From Streptomyces sp. IMTB 2501 (GTDB taxonomy: Bacteria; Actinomycetota; Actinomycetes; Streptomycetales; Streptomycetaceae), in the NCBI RefSeq assembly GCF_001953885.1, contig NZ_MQUS01000016.1:6898-70897 (forward strand): DNA of 64,000 bases, in the 5' to 3' direction. The position numbers and the translations under genes were made by a program. The notes beneath the pieces were generated by a model, which had not been told where the DNA came from, did not search any database, and saw nothing but the letters and a program-made list of their open reading frames with translations. This document shows positions 15,813 through 24,066 of the stretch, one piece after another. Position 1 is the stretch's first letter, and every line of letters starts with the position of its first letter.

Positions 15813-16451
15813 TTACGACCCCGGGATCAGCAAACCCGCCGATATCGCCGCCGTATACCGGCCCACTCCCAAAGCCAGGGCCGCGCGCAAGTCGTCACCG
15901 GTATCCACGTCCTGTCGTACCGAATCGACACCGGCGAGCTCCAGTTCCCGGGCGCCGGAGGCGTGATGCCGGGAACGGGATTCAAATCCGAACTCCGGCC
16001 GCAATTCCTCGTCCGGCCCCGCGGCCAGCAACGTCGTGCCCAGCTGCGCCGCATCCGCGAGAAACGCCCGCGGAAACTCCCCGGCCGCGCCGAGGACAAC
16101 GCCGAGTTCCGCCGGCCGCAACGCCGGCAGATCGGCGTTGAGCGCCGCGACCGGTGTGCGCGGGCGCATTTCCCGTACGACGGCCGCGCCGTGCGCCAGG
16201 GCGGCGTTCAGCCCGCTTCCCGGGGCGTCCGGGACGATCCGGGCGCCCAATGCCGCCAGCTCGCGCGCGGCCAGCTGGTCGTCCGTGACGACTGCCACAT
16301 CCGCCACCGCCGTACAGGCAACCGCCGCGGCCACCGTGTCCTGCGCGAACGCCAGGGCCAGTCCCGGCCGCACACCGTCGGCTGCGGTGTCCGAGAGTCT
16401 GCTCTTGGCCCGGGACAGGGGCTTCAGCGGGATGACCAAGGTCCATTGCAC
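15813..16451 (-). CDS. cofC: 2-phospho-L-lactate (phosphoenolpyruvate) guanylyltransferase
   Basis: A 212-aa CofC/FbiD nucleotidyltransferase that joins GTP to 2-phospholactate or phosphoenolpyruvate, giving the precursor of coenzyme F420. Core motifs: the N-terminal TLVIPLKPLSRAKSRLSD (nucleotide-binding loop), VVTDD, and PVAALNADLPALRP with the metal-binding Asp. The GTG start at 16451 gives the usual length; an AGGGA lies about 10 bp upstream. It is divergent from plsC. An LLM-family oxidoreductase of the F420-using type occurs at 52928, consistent with the cell making this cofactor. Confidence 0.9.
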   Translation of the reverse strand: MQWTLVIPLKPLSRAKSRLSDTAADGVRPGLALAFAQDTVAAAVACTAVADVAVVTDDQLAARELAALGARIVPDAPGSGLNAALAHGAAVVREMRPRTPVAALNADLPALRPAELGVVLGAAGEFPRAFLADAAQLGTTLLAAGPDEELRPEFGFESRSRHHASGARELELAGVDSVRQDVDTGDDLRAALALGVGRYTAAISAGLLIPGS

Positions 16452-16604
16452 CGGCGTACCGTCCCTCTCTCCTCGCGATCATTGTCCCCCGTGCCGGCCG
16501 GCGGCCCGACTCTCGGGCGTACGGTGTTCTCGACAGACCGGCGGCCTGGGGCGACACTTGTGCGGCCCCCGCCGAGGTGGCAGCCCCTAGAGGAAGGTGT
16601 CCTT

Positions 16605-17375
16605 GTGCCCCGCCGCAGAATCGGCTTCTGGTACCGCTTCGCCGCGGTGCTCTGCAAACCGCCGCTGGTCGTTCTGATCAAGCGGGACTGGCGCGGAATG
16701 GAGCACATTCCGGCCGAGGGCGGATTTATCACCGTGGTGAACCACAATTCCCACGTGGACCCCTTCGCGTACGCGCACTATCAGTACAACACCGGACGGG
16801 TTCCTCGATTCCTGGCGAAGAGCGGACTTTTCAAGAAGGGATTCGTCGGCGCCGCCATGCGCGGCACCGGGCAGATCCCCGTCTACCGCGAGTCCACGGA
16901 CGCGCTGAGCGCCTTCCGCGCCGCGATCGACGCCGTGGAGCGCGGCGAGTGCGTCGCCTTCTACCCCGAGGGCACCCTGACCCGCGACCCGGACGGCTGG
17001 CCCATGACCGGCAAGACCGGCGCCGCCCGCGTGGCCCTGCAGACCAAGTGCCCGGTCGTCCCGGTCGCCCAGTGGGGCGCCAACGAACTGCTGCCGCCGT
17101 ACGCCAAGAAGCCGGACCTCTTCCCGCGCAAGACCCATCACGTGCTCGCGGGCCCGCCCGTGGACCTGTCGCGCTTCTACGGCAAGGAGATGACCCCGGA
17201 CCTGCTCAAGGAGGCCACCGAGGTCATCATGGCGGCCATCACCCGCCAGCTTGAGGAGATCCGCGGCGAGAAGGCGCCCGCGACCCCCTACGACCCGCGC
17301 CGCGAGCGGATCGAACAGCGGCGCCGCACCGAGGCACAGACGCAGGGCAAGGAACCGGAGGGGCAGAGCAAGTGA
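16605..17375 (+). CDS. plsC: 1-acyl-glycerol-3-phosphate acyltransferase
   Basis: A 256-aa PlsC-family acyltransferase that esterifies lysophosphatidic acid in phospholipid synthesis at the membrane inner face. The catalytic HX4D box lies in VNHNSHVDP (His47, Asp52) and the substrate-binding box in FYPEGTLTR near 120. AGGAAGG precedes the GTG start. The stop overlaps the gpsA start by 4 bp (GTGA), so acyl acceptor supply (gpsA) and acylation are co-expressed. The charged C-terminal tail after about 230 is a genus feature. Confidence 0.93.
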   Translation: MPRRRIGFWYRFAAVLCKPPLVVLIKRDWRGMEHIPAEGGFITVVNHNSHVDPFAYAHYQYNTGRVPRFLAKSGLFKKGFVGAAMRGTGQIPVYRESTDALSAFRAAIDAVERGECVAFYPEGTLTRDPDGWPMTGKTGAARVALQTKCPVVPVAQWGANELLPPYAKKPDLFPRKTHHVLAGPPVDLSRFYGKEMTPDLLKEATEVIMAAITRQLEEIRGEKAPATPYDPRRERIEQRRRTEAQTQGKEPEGQSK

Positions 17376-18382
17376 GCAAGGCGGTAAAGGCGGCGGTCAT
17401 GGGCACCGGCTCGTGGGGCACCGCCTTCGGCATGGTGCTCGCCGACGCGGGCTGTGAAGTGACCCTGTGGGCCCGCCGCCCCGAGCTGGCCGAGGCCGTC
17501 AACTCCACGCGGACCAACCCCGACTACCTGCCCGGCGTCGAACTCCCGGAGAATCTCAGAGCGACCTCGGACCCGGCCGAGGCCCTGCGGGACGCGGACT
17601 TCACCGTCCTCGCCATCCCCTCCCAGACCCTGCGCGCCAACCTCGCCGAGTGGACCCCGCTGCTCGCCCCCGACACCGTGCTCGTCTCCCTGATGAAGGG
17701 CGTCGAACTCGGCTCCACCATGCGGATGAGCGAGGTCGTCGAGGACGTCGCCAAGGTCGGAGCGGACCGCATCGCCGTCGTCACCGGGCCCAATCTGGCC
17801 CGCGAGATCGCCGCCCGGATGCCCGCCGCCGCCGTCGTCGCCTGCACCGACGAGGCCGTCGCCCAGCGGCTCCAGGCCGCCTGCCACACGCCGTACTTCC
17901 GGCCGTACACGGAGACCGACGTGGTCGGCTGCGAGCTGGGCGGTGCCGTGAAGAACGTCATCGGGCTCGCCGTCGGCATCGCGGACGGCATGGGCCTCGG
18001 CGACAACGCCAAGGGCTCGCTCATCACCCGGGGCCTCGCCGAGACCGCGCGGCTCGGTGTCGCGCTCGGCGCCGACCCGCTGACCTTCTCCGGACTCGCG
18101 GGCCTCGGCGACCTGGTGGCCACCTGCTCCTCGCCGCTGTCCCGCAACCACACCTTCGGCACCAACCTCGGCAAGGGCATGACGCTCAAGGAGACCATCG
18201 CCGTCACCAGGCAGACCGCCGAGGGAGTCAAGTCCTGCGAGTCGGTGGCGGATCTGGCCCGAAGGCACGGCGTCGACATGCCCATCACCGAGACGGTCGT
18301 GGACATCGTGCACGAGGGCAAGCCGCCGGTGGTCGCTCTCAAGGAGCTGATGTCGCGCAGCGCGAAGCCCGAGCGACGCTGA
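17372..18382 (+). CDS. gpsA: Glycerol-3-phosphate dehydrogenase [NAD(P)+]
   Basis: A 336-aa enzyme reducing dihydroxyacetone phosphate to sn-glycerol-3-phosphate for phospholipids. The dinucleotide-binding loop VMGTGSWGTAFG starts near residue 9; GPNLAREIA and the catalytic-lysine helix ELGGAVKNVIGLAVG (near 193) follow, then FSGLAGLGDLVATC. The GTG start overlaps the plsC stop, indicating translational coupling. ddl begins 59 bp downstream. Confidence 0.97.
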   Translation: MSKAVKAAVMGTGSWGTAFGMVLADAGCEVTLWARRPELAEAVNSTRTNPDYLPGVELPENLRATSDPAEALRDADFTVLAIPSQTLRANLAEWTPLLAPDTVLVSLMKGVELGSTMRMSEVVEDVAKVGADRIAVVTGPNLAREIAARMPAAAVVACTDEAVAQRLQAACHTPYFRPYTETDVVGCELGGAVKNVIGLAVGIADGMGLGDNAKGSLITRGLAETARLGVALGADPLTFSGLAGLGDLVATCSSPLSRNHTFGTNLGKGMTLKETIAVTRQTAEGVKSCESVADLARRHGVDMPITETVVDIVHEGKPPVVALKELMSRSAKPERR

Positions 18383-18441
18383 GCGAACCCCCTGTGCCGC
18401 CGCTGTATCAGGGCTCTACCAACGGGTACTCTCAACGCGAT

Positions 18442-19599
18442 ATGAGCACCGAGAACCTTCCCCAGAGCCCTGAGCAGCCGTCGCGCAAGCCGCGCGTGGC
18501 CGTCGTGTTCGGCGGGCGCAGCTCCGAACACGGGATCTCCATGGTCACCGGCGGCGCCGTCCTCGGCGCCATCGACCGGACCAAGTACGACGTGCTGCCG
18601 ATCGGCATCACGCGGGAGGGCCGTTGGGTGCTCACCGCCGACGAGCCGGAGCGGATGGCCATCACCGACCGCCGGGTGCCCGCCGTCGAGGACCTGGCCG
18701 AGTCCACCGAGGGCGGCGTGGTGCTCCCCGTCGACCCCGCGAACCGCGAGGTCGTCTACAGCGAGCCCGGCGCGGTGCCCAAGGCGCTCGGCGAGGTCGA
18801 CGTGGTCTTCCCGGTGCTGCACGGGCCCTACGGCGAGGACGGCACCCTCCAGGGCATGCTGGAGCTGTCCGGAGTGCCGTACGTGGGCGCGGGTGTGCTC
18901 GCCTCGGCCGTCGGCCAGGACAAGGAGTACATGAAGCGGATCTTCACCTCCTACGGGCTGAAGGTCGGCCCGTACGTGGTGATCCGCCCCCGCGAGTGGC
19001 AGCAGGACGAGTCCGCCGCCCGCAAGAAGATCATCGACCTGGCCGGCGAGCACGGCTGGCCGCTGTTCGTGAAGCCCGCGCGCGCGGGCTCCTCGATCGG
19101 CATCACCAAGGTCGACGACCTGTCCGGCCTGGACGAGGCGATCGCCACCGCGCAGGCCCACGACCCGAAGATCCTGGTCGAGGCCGCCGTCCGGGGCCGT
19201 GAGATCGAGTGCGGGGTGCTGGAGTTCGAGGACGGGCCGCGCGCCTCCGTACCGGCCGAGATCCCGCCGCCGGACACGCACGCGTACTACGACTTCGAGG
19301 CCAAGTACATCGACTCCACGCCCGGCATCGTCCCGGCGCCGCTCACCGAGGAGCAGACCGCAGAGGTGCGGCAACTCGCGGTCGAGGCGTTCGAGGCCGT
19401 CTCCTGCGAGGGCCTGGTCCGCGCGGACTTCTTCCTCACCGAGGACGGCGAGTTCGTGATCAACGAGATCAACACCCTGCCCGGCTTCACACCGATCTCG
19501 ATGTACCCGCAGATGTGGCAGGCCAGCGGCGTCAGCTACCCGGAGCTGATCGACCGCCTGGTGCAGGCGGCGCTGCGCCGCTCGACCGGGCTGCGCTGA
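18442..19599 (+). CDS. ddl: D-alanine-D-alanine ligase
   Basis: A 385-aa ATP-grasp ligase making D-Ala-D-Ala for peptidoglycan. The N-terminal AVVFGGRSSEHGIS, the central VFPVLHGPYGEDGTLQG, the ATP-grasp motifs FVKPARAGSSIGI and the C-terminal INEINTLPGFTPISMYP are all present. The active-site Tyr-type region lies in DTHAYYDFEAKY (D-Ala-D-Ala, not D-lactate, class by this reading). There is no Shine-Dalgarno; a TACTCT hexamer ends 9 nt before the ATG, suggesting its own promoter and an almost leaderless mRNA. Confidence 0.96.
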   Translation: MSTENLPQSPEQPSRKPRVAVVFGGRSSEHGISMVTGGAVLGAIDRTKYDVLPIGITREGRWVLTADEPERMAITDRRVPAVEDLAESTEGGVVLPVDPANREVVYSEPGAVPKALGEVDVVFPVLHGPYGEDGTLQGMLELSGVPYVGAGVLASAVGQDKEYMKRIFTSYGLKVGPYVVIRPREWQQDESAARKKIIDLAGEHGWPLFVKPARAGSSIGITKVDDLSGLDEAIATAQAHDPKILVEAAVRGREIECGVLEFEDGPRASVPAEIPPPDTHAYYDFEAKYIDSTPGIVPAPLTEEQTAEVRQLAVEAFEAVSCEGLVRADFFLTEDGEFVINEINTLPGFTPISMYPQMWQASGVSYPELIDRLVQAALRRSTGLR

Positions 19600-19611
19600 G
19601 CACCCGGCGGA

Positions 19612-20133
19612 TCATCCGCGCATGGAGGCGATCCCCTTGGGGATCGCCTTCTTCACGGTGTCCGCGAGACCCGTGAGCACCGCCGTGCCCTCGTCCTGCG
19701 CGGACATCCCCTTGGGCAGGCTGACCTGCACATAGGCCTCGCGGCCCGCGGTGGTGAACCGCCAGGTGCCGTCGCCCTGCTTCTCCATCAGCCAGTCGAC
19801 GCCGTTCACCCCGCCCGCGATGGCATCGGGGTCACCGCCCTCGGCCACCTTGGGATCGATCATCTTCGGCGGCCGTACGACGCCGCAGCGCAGTATGATC
19901 GCCGGGTTTCCCCAGCCCGCCGTGTAGGCGGACCGGGGTTCGGGGTCGTCCCGGCCGTGTCCGTCGAGCTTGCGCGGCAGCACCCGGTGCAGTTCCCGGC
20001 ACACCGTCGCCGTCTTCGCGTCGGGGCTGGGAACCGCCACCGTGGCACTGTCGTCTGCTGATGAGCAGCCCGCGACCGCGATCAGCAGCGCGGGCGCGAG
20101 CAGGCCGAAGGGCCGGTGACGGAAGATGTTCAC
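19612..20133 (-). CDS. DUF3515 lipoprotein
   Basis: A 173-aa predicted lipoprotein: a short basic N-terminus, a hydrophobic segment (LLAPALLIAVAG) and lipobox Cys23 (AVAGCSS). The mature part is the actinobacterial DUF3515 family with two cysteines (TVCRELH and ILRCGV) that may form a disulfide outside the membrane. Function unknown; the family is often found next to Lrp-type and thiL genes, as here. GTG start. The last codons contain a perfect hairpin (19626-19649) that may terminate the convergent ddl transcript. Confidence 0.88.
   Translation of the reverse strand: MNIFRHRPFGLLAPALLIAVAGCSSADDSATVAVPSPDAKTATVCRELHRVLPRKLDGHGRDDPEPRSAYTAGWGNPAIILRCGVVRPPKMIDPKVAEGGDPDAIAGGVNGVDWLMEKQGDGTWRFTTAGREAYVQVSLPKGMSAQDEGTAVLTGLADTVKKAIPKGIASMRG
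19626..19649. terminator. Hairpin inside the 3' end of the DUF3515 gene
   Basis: A perfect 11-bp stem (AGGCGATCCCC and its complement) with a 2-nt centre lies in the last codons of the minus-strand lipoprotein gene and 27 bp after the ddl stop. It probably terminates ddl while also being coding sequence on the other strand. Confidence 0.65.
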
Positions 20134-20153
20134 CGGCCAAGCGTAGACGGGGG

Positions 20154-20387
20154 CTACAGATGCACGACCGGACAGGTCAGGGTGCGGGTGATGCCTTCCA
20201 CTTGCTGGACCTTGGCGACCACCATGCGACCGAGGTCGTCGACCGTGTCGGCCTGGGCGCGCACGATGACATCGTACGGACCCGTCACGTCCTCGGCCTG
20301 GATCACTCCAGGGATCTTGGCGATCACTTCGGCGACGGTCGACGCCTTGCCGACCTCCGTCTGGATCAGGATGTACGCCTGTACCAC
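20154..20387 (-). CDS. Lrp/AsnC ligand-binding (RAM) domain protein
   Basis: A 77-aa stand-alone RAM/ASNC ligand-binding domain without a DNA-binding part: VVQAYILIQTEVGKASTVAEVIAKIPGV..., with the dimer and ligand region TGPYDVIVRAQA. Such single-domain proteins oligomerise and bind amino acids, sometimes modulating full-length Lrp proteins. The GTG start has an ideal GGAGG; longer frames lack it. It is divergent from thiL and lies 20 bp downstream of the DUF3515 lipoprotein start, in the same direction. Confidence 0.92.
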   Translation of the reverse strand: MVQAYILIQTEVGKASTVAEVIAKIPGVIQAEDVTGPYDVIVRAQADTVDDLGRMVVAKVQQVEGITRTLTCPVVHL

Positions 20388-20635
20388 GGAACCTCCAGGG
20401 CGGCCACGAGGATCATGTGGGGAAAAGGAACGCCACGGTATCGCGTCGCCGCTCCCCGCGGGGAGACCTGCGGGAACCGGGCTTGCGCGCCAGGGTGCAG
20501 GCACGACGGAAGTTGACGGTCTGCGCGACCGTGTCGACGGCCGTGAAGGACCGCGTCGACGGTCATCTCGACCGTATCGGGGACACTGATGACGCGCGAG
20601 TGGGCACGGCATGGCAGAGAAGGGGAGCAAGGGCA

Positions 20636-21601
20636 ATGAAGGGCACTGTTGGTGAGCTCGGGGAGTTCGGGCTCATCAGGGAGCTCACCTCCCGTCTCAC
20701 CACCACCCCGGCGGTGCGGGTAGGCCCCGGCGACGACGCCGCGGTGGTCGCCGCGCCCGACCGGCGGGTGGTGGCGAGCACCGACATCCTGCTGGAGGGA
20801 CGGCACTTCCGCCGCGACTGGTCCACGGCCTACGACGTCGGGCGCAAGGCGGCGGCGCAGAACCTCGCCGACATCGCCGCGATGGGCGCCGTACCGACCG
20901 CCCTGCTGCTCGGCCTGGTCGTGCCGGCCGAACTCCCGGTGACCTGGCCCAGCGAGCTGATGGACGGCCTGCGCGACGAGTGCCAGGTCGCGGGCGCCTC
21001 CGTGGTCGGCGGGGACGTCGTACGCGGGGACACGATCATGGTGTCGATCACCGCGCTCGGCGATCTGCGCAACCAGGAGCCCGTCACCCGAGCCGGCGCC
21101 CAGCCCGGCGACCTGGTGGCCGTCACGGGCTGGCTGGGCTGGTCCGCGGCCGGCTACGCGGTCCTCTCCCGCGGCTTCCGCTCCCCGCGCGCCTTCGTCG
21201 AGGCCCACCGCCGCCCCGAGCCGCCTTACCACGCGGGCCCGGCCGCCGCCGCGCTCGGCGCGACCGCGATGTGCGACGTGAGCGACGGGCTGATCGCCGA
21301 CCTCGGGCACATCGCCGAGGCCAGCAAGGTCCGTATCGACATCCGATCCGGAGCGATCGACATCCCGACCCAGATGAACGACATCGGTCAGGCCGTCGGC
21401 GTCGACCCGCTGCAGTGGGTGCTGAGCGGGGGAGAGGACCACGCGATCGTCGCGACCTTCCCGGCGGACACCAAGCTGCCGGCCCGCTGGAAGGTCATCG
21501 GCGAGGTCCTCAACCCCTCCGCGCTGCCCCAGGTGACCGTCGACGGGGCGCCCTGGACCAGCAAGGGCGGCTGGGACCACTTCGGGGACATCGAGTCATG
21601 A
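20636..21601 (+). CDS. thiL: Thiamine-monophosphate kinase
   Basis: A 321-aa AIR-synthase-fold kinase that phosphorylates thiamine monophosphate to the pyrophosphate cofactor. N-terminal GPGDDAAVV (Mg/ATP Asp pair), STDILLEGRHF, KAAAQNLADIAAMGA, VVGGDVVRGD and CDVSDGL are the family motifs. AGGGGAG lies about 9 bp before the ATG. The stop overlaps the thiD start (ATGA), so the last two thiamine kinases are translated together. Confidence 0.95.
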   Translation: MKGTVGELGEFGLIRELTSRLTTTPAVRVGPGDDAAVVAAPDRRVVASTDILLEGRHFRRDWSTAYDVGRKAAAQNLADIAAMGAVPTALLLGLVVPAELPVTWPSELMDGLRDECQVAGASVVGGDVVRGDTIMVSITALGDLRNQEPVTRAGAQPGDLVAVTGWLGWSAAGYAVLSRGFRSPRAFVEAHRRPEPPYHAGPAAAALGATAMCDVSDGLIADLGHIAEASKVRIDIRSGAIDIPTQMNDIGQAVGVDPLQWVLSGGEDHAIVATFPADTKLPARWKVIGEVLNPSALPQVTVDGAPWTSKGGWDHFGDIES

Positions 21602-22419
21602 TCCCGCGCGTGGTCACGGTGGCCGGTTCGGACTCCGGCGGCGGTGCCGGCATCCAGGCCGACCTGAAGACGATGCTGGCGCTCGGGGTGCACGGGATGA
21701 GCGTGATCACCGCGGTGACCGCCCAGAACTCGCTGGGCGTGCAGGGCGCGTGGGAACTGCCCGTCGAGGCCGTACAGGCCCAGTACCGCAGCGTCGTCGA
21801 CGACATCGGCGTCCAGGCCGTGAAGACCGGCATGCTGGCCTCGGCGGAACTGGTCGAGGCGGTCGCCGAGTTGATCTCCGGCACGGACGCGCCCGCCGTG
21901 GTGGACCCGGTGGGCGTCTCCAAGCACGGCGACCCGCTGCTGGCAGCCTCCGCCCTGGAGTCCGTACGGACGAAGCTGCTGCCGGCGGCCACCGTGGCCA
22001 CCCCCAACCTCGACGAGGTGGCCCAACTCACCGGCGTGCACGTCGAGTCCGAGGACGATCTGCGGCGAGCCGCGGAGGCCGTACTGGCGTACGGGCCGCG
22101 ATGGGTGCTGATCAAGGGCGGGCATCTGCCCGCGGATGCCGGGCGCGAGGGCGGGAACCAGGCAGTCGATCTGCTGACCGACGGCTCGGGCGAGCACTGG
22201 CTGCGCGCCCCCCGCCACGACAACCGGCACACCCATGGCACCGGCTGCACTCTGGCCTCCGCGATCGCCTCGGGGCTGGCGAAGGGACTCACCGTGCCGG
22301 ACGCGGTCACGCAGGCCAAGGAGTACGTCACCGGGGCGATCGCGGCCGGATTCGCGCTCGGCGCGGGCATCGGCCCGGTGGACCACGCGTGGGCGCTGCG
22401 CGGCCCTCACGCCGGGTAG
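21598..22419 (+). CDS. thiD: Hydroxymethylpyrimidine (phosphate) kinase
   Basis: A 273-aa ribokinase-family enzyme that phosphorylates HMP and HMP-phosphate to the pyrophosphate used for thiamine. N-terminal VAGSDSGGGAGIQADLKT, the central VVDPVGVSKHGDPLL and the anion-hole/catalytic loop HTHGTGCTLASAIASG (Cys217) are typical. It overlaps thiL by 4 bp upstream. Its last 13 bp overlap the end of the convergent monooxygenase gene, leaving no room for a terminator. Confidence 0.95.
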   Translation: MIPRVVTVAGSDSGGGAGIQADLKTMLALGVHGMSVITAVTAQNSLGVQGAWELPVEAVQAQYRSVVDDIGVQAVKTGMLASAELVEAVAELISGTDAPAVVDPVGVSKHGDPLLAASALESVRTKLLPAATVATPNLDEVAQLTGVHVESEDDLRRAAEAVLAYGPRWVLIKGGHLPADAGREGGNQAVDLLTDGSGEHWLRAPRHDNRHTHGTGCTLASAIASGLAKGLTVPDAVTQAKEYVTGAIAAGFALGAGIGPVDHAWALRGPHAG

Positions 22420-23612
22420 TCGCGCAGCTCGATGTCCGTGGCCGCCTTCTCGGTGAGCCGCTTGAAGAAACCGGCCAGCAGGCGCGAGCTGAGCAGCCGG
22501 TACATCCGGTCGCGGCTGCGGATGCGCCGCTCGGTGGGCGGTGCGAAGAACGGACCCGCGTTGCCGGAGATCTTCTGGCAGCCCTTGGCGAAGCCCGTGA
22601 TCCGGCTCTCGTACTCCGTGAAGGCCGTACGGTGATCGCCGCCGGCGAGGGCGAGTTCACCGGCGAGCACATACGCGCCGACGACGGCCACGCCGGTGCC
22701 CATCCCGCCCATGGTGGCGCCGTACCCGGCGTCCCCGAGCAGCACGACCCGCCCCTTGGCCAGCCGGTCGACATGGATCTGCGCGATGGCGTCGAAGTAC
22801 AGGTCGTCGGTCTCGTCGAGCGCCTTGAGGACGTGCGGGGTCTGCCAGCCCATGTCCGCGAACCGCTCGGCGAGGATCCGCTTCTGCGCGCCCGTGTCCC
22901 GGCGGTCGTACGTCAGCCGCTCGGAGCGGAACACCAGCAGGGCGCCGGCCCGGTCCGGGTCGCCGTCGTAGTTGTTGATGACGACACAGCGGCCGGGCTC
23001 GCTGTACAGGAGGCCGCCGCGGTCGAGGCCCAGATGGTTGGGCACCGGGAAACCGGCCACGTAGTGGTCGAAGAACCGCAGATAGCGGGACTCGTCGCCG
23101 AAGACCAGACGGCGGGTGTTGGAGTGCAGGCCGTCGGCGCCGACCACCAGGTCGAAGCGGCGGGGCGCGCCGCGCTCGAAGGTGACCTCGATGCCGTCCG
23201 GGGTCTCGGTGAGCGCGGTGATCGAGTCCCCGAAGACGTACTCGACGCGGTCCTCGGTGCGTTCGTACATGATCTGTGCCAGCTCGCCGCGGAAGATCTC
23301 CACGTCTCCGCTCATCATCTGGGCCGGCAGCGCCACGCGCGGGGTGCCGTCGGCGTCCACGACGCTCTGGGCGCCCATGTGCGTCTGGCGGGCGTGGATC
23401 TCGTCCCAGATGCCCATGCCGGTGAGGACCTCGCGGTGGACGTGGCCGCGGAAGTCGACCGCGAAGCCGCCGCCGCGCAGGGCGGGCGCCCGCTCGACGA
23501 CGGTGACCCGGGCGCCGTACCGGGCGAGGTTCAGCGCCAGCGCGGGTCCGGCGACGCTGGCGCCGGAGACGAGGACGTTCAGGTGGCTGAGGCGGTGGTG
23601 TGTGTGCGTCAT
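22407..23612 (-). CDS. FAD-dependent (class A) monooxygenase-like oxidoreductase
   Basis: A 401-aa flavoprotein of the PHBH/TetX-like group. The N-terminal Rossmann loop VLVSGASVAGPALALNLARYG has SGASVAG in place of the usual GxGxxG. DLVVGADGLHSNTR (the DG motif) and VVLLGDAGYGATMGGMG (the GD motif that contacts FAD ribityl) follow. Such enzymes hydroxylate aromatic or polyketide substrates or inactivate drugs. A start at ATG 23612 (MTHTHHRLSHLNVL) is chosen over a longer frame. It lies downstream of a SARP-like regulator in the same direction, with a repetitive 454-bp gap. Substrate unknown. Confidence 0.88.
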   Translation of the reverse strand: MTHTHHRLSHLNVLVSGASVAGPALALNLARYGARVTVVERAPALRGGGFAVDFRGHVHREVLTGMGIWDEIHARQTHMGAQSVVDADGTPRVALPAQMMSGDVEIFRGELAQIMYERTEDRVEYVFGDSITALTETPDGIEVTFERGAPRRFDLVVGADGLHSNTRRLVFGDESRYLRFFDHYVAGFPVPNHLGLDRGGLLYSEPGRCVVINNYDGDPDRAGALLVFRSERLTYDRRDTGAQKRILAERFADMGWQTPHVLKALDETDDLYFDAIAQIHVDRLAKGRVVLLGDAGYGATMGGMGTGVAVVGAYVLAGELALAGGDHRTAFTEYESRITGFAKGCQKISGNAGPFFAPPTERRIRSRDRMYRLLSSRLLAGFFKRLTEKAATDIELRDYPA

Positions 23613-23654
23613 GGGCGTCAGCCTCGGCGGGCGCGCTGACCGTCCGCCTACCAT

Positions 23655-24066
23655 TCGCTGACCGCGCCGCTTACCGTCAACCTGCCCGCCCGTTCCTCCT
23701 GTGCGCCCACCGCCGCGCCCATCGCGTGCCGACCGCCAGGTCTGCTGGTGCCCACCGCCGCGCCCACGGTGTGCCGTGTACCGGACCTGCCGTGTGCTGA
23801 CTGCGGGGCCTGGCGTGCGCCCCCATCGCGTGCTGACCGCCCGTTCTCCTGGTGCTCACCGCTGGGCCCATCGTGTGCCGTGTGCCGGGCCTGGCGTGTG
23901 CTGGCTGCGGGGCCTTGCGTGTGCTGACTGCCGGGCCTGGTGTGTGCTGACCGCCCGTCCTCCTGGTGCCCACCGCCGCGTACACCGTGTGCGGGGCCTG
24001 TCGTGTGCTGACTGTCCGGCCTGCCGCTCGCCGCCCGCCCGGCCTGTCGTGTGCCGGCTGCCCCGT
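23655..24066. repeat. Degenerate tandem-repeat region
   Basis: About 410 bp between the SARP-like regulator and the monooxygenase, built from shuffled short modules such as CCTGGTGCCCACCGC, CCCATCGTGTGCCGTGT, GGGCCTGGCGTGTGCTGACTGC and TGCTGACCGCCCGT, each recurring several times with small changes. Open frames through it on both strands are repetitive and have no ribosome sites, so I regard it as non-coding minisatellite-like DNA. No hairpin terminator stands out. Confidence 0.75.

Noticed and set aside
23677..23985. Repeat-rich minus-strand open frame as a protein gene
   Set aside because: No ribosome site, highly degenerate repeats, and alternative frames are equally open; better explained as repetitive non-coding DNA.
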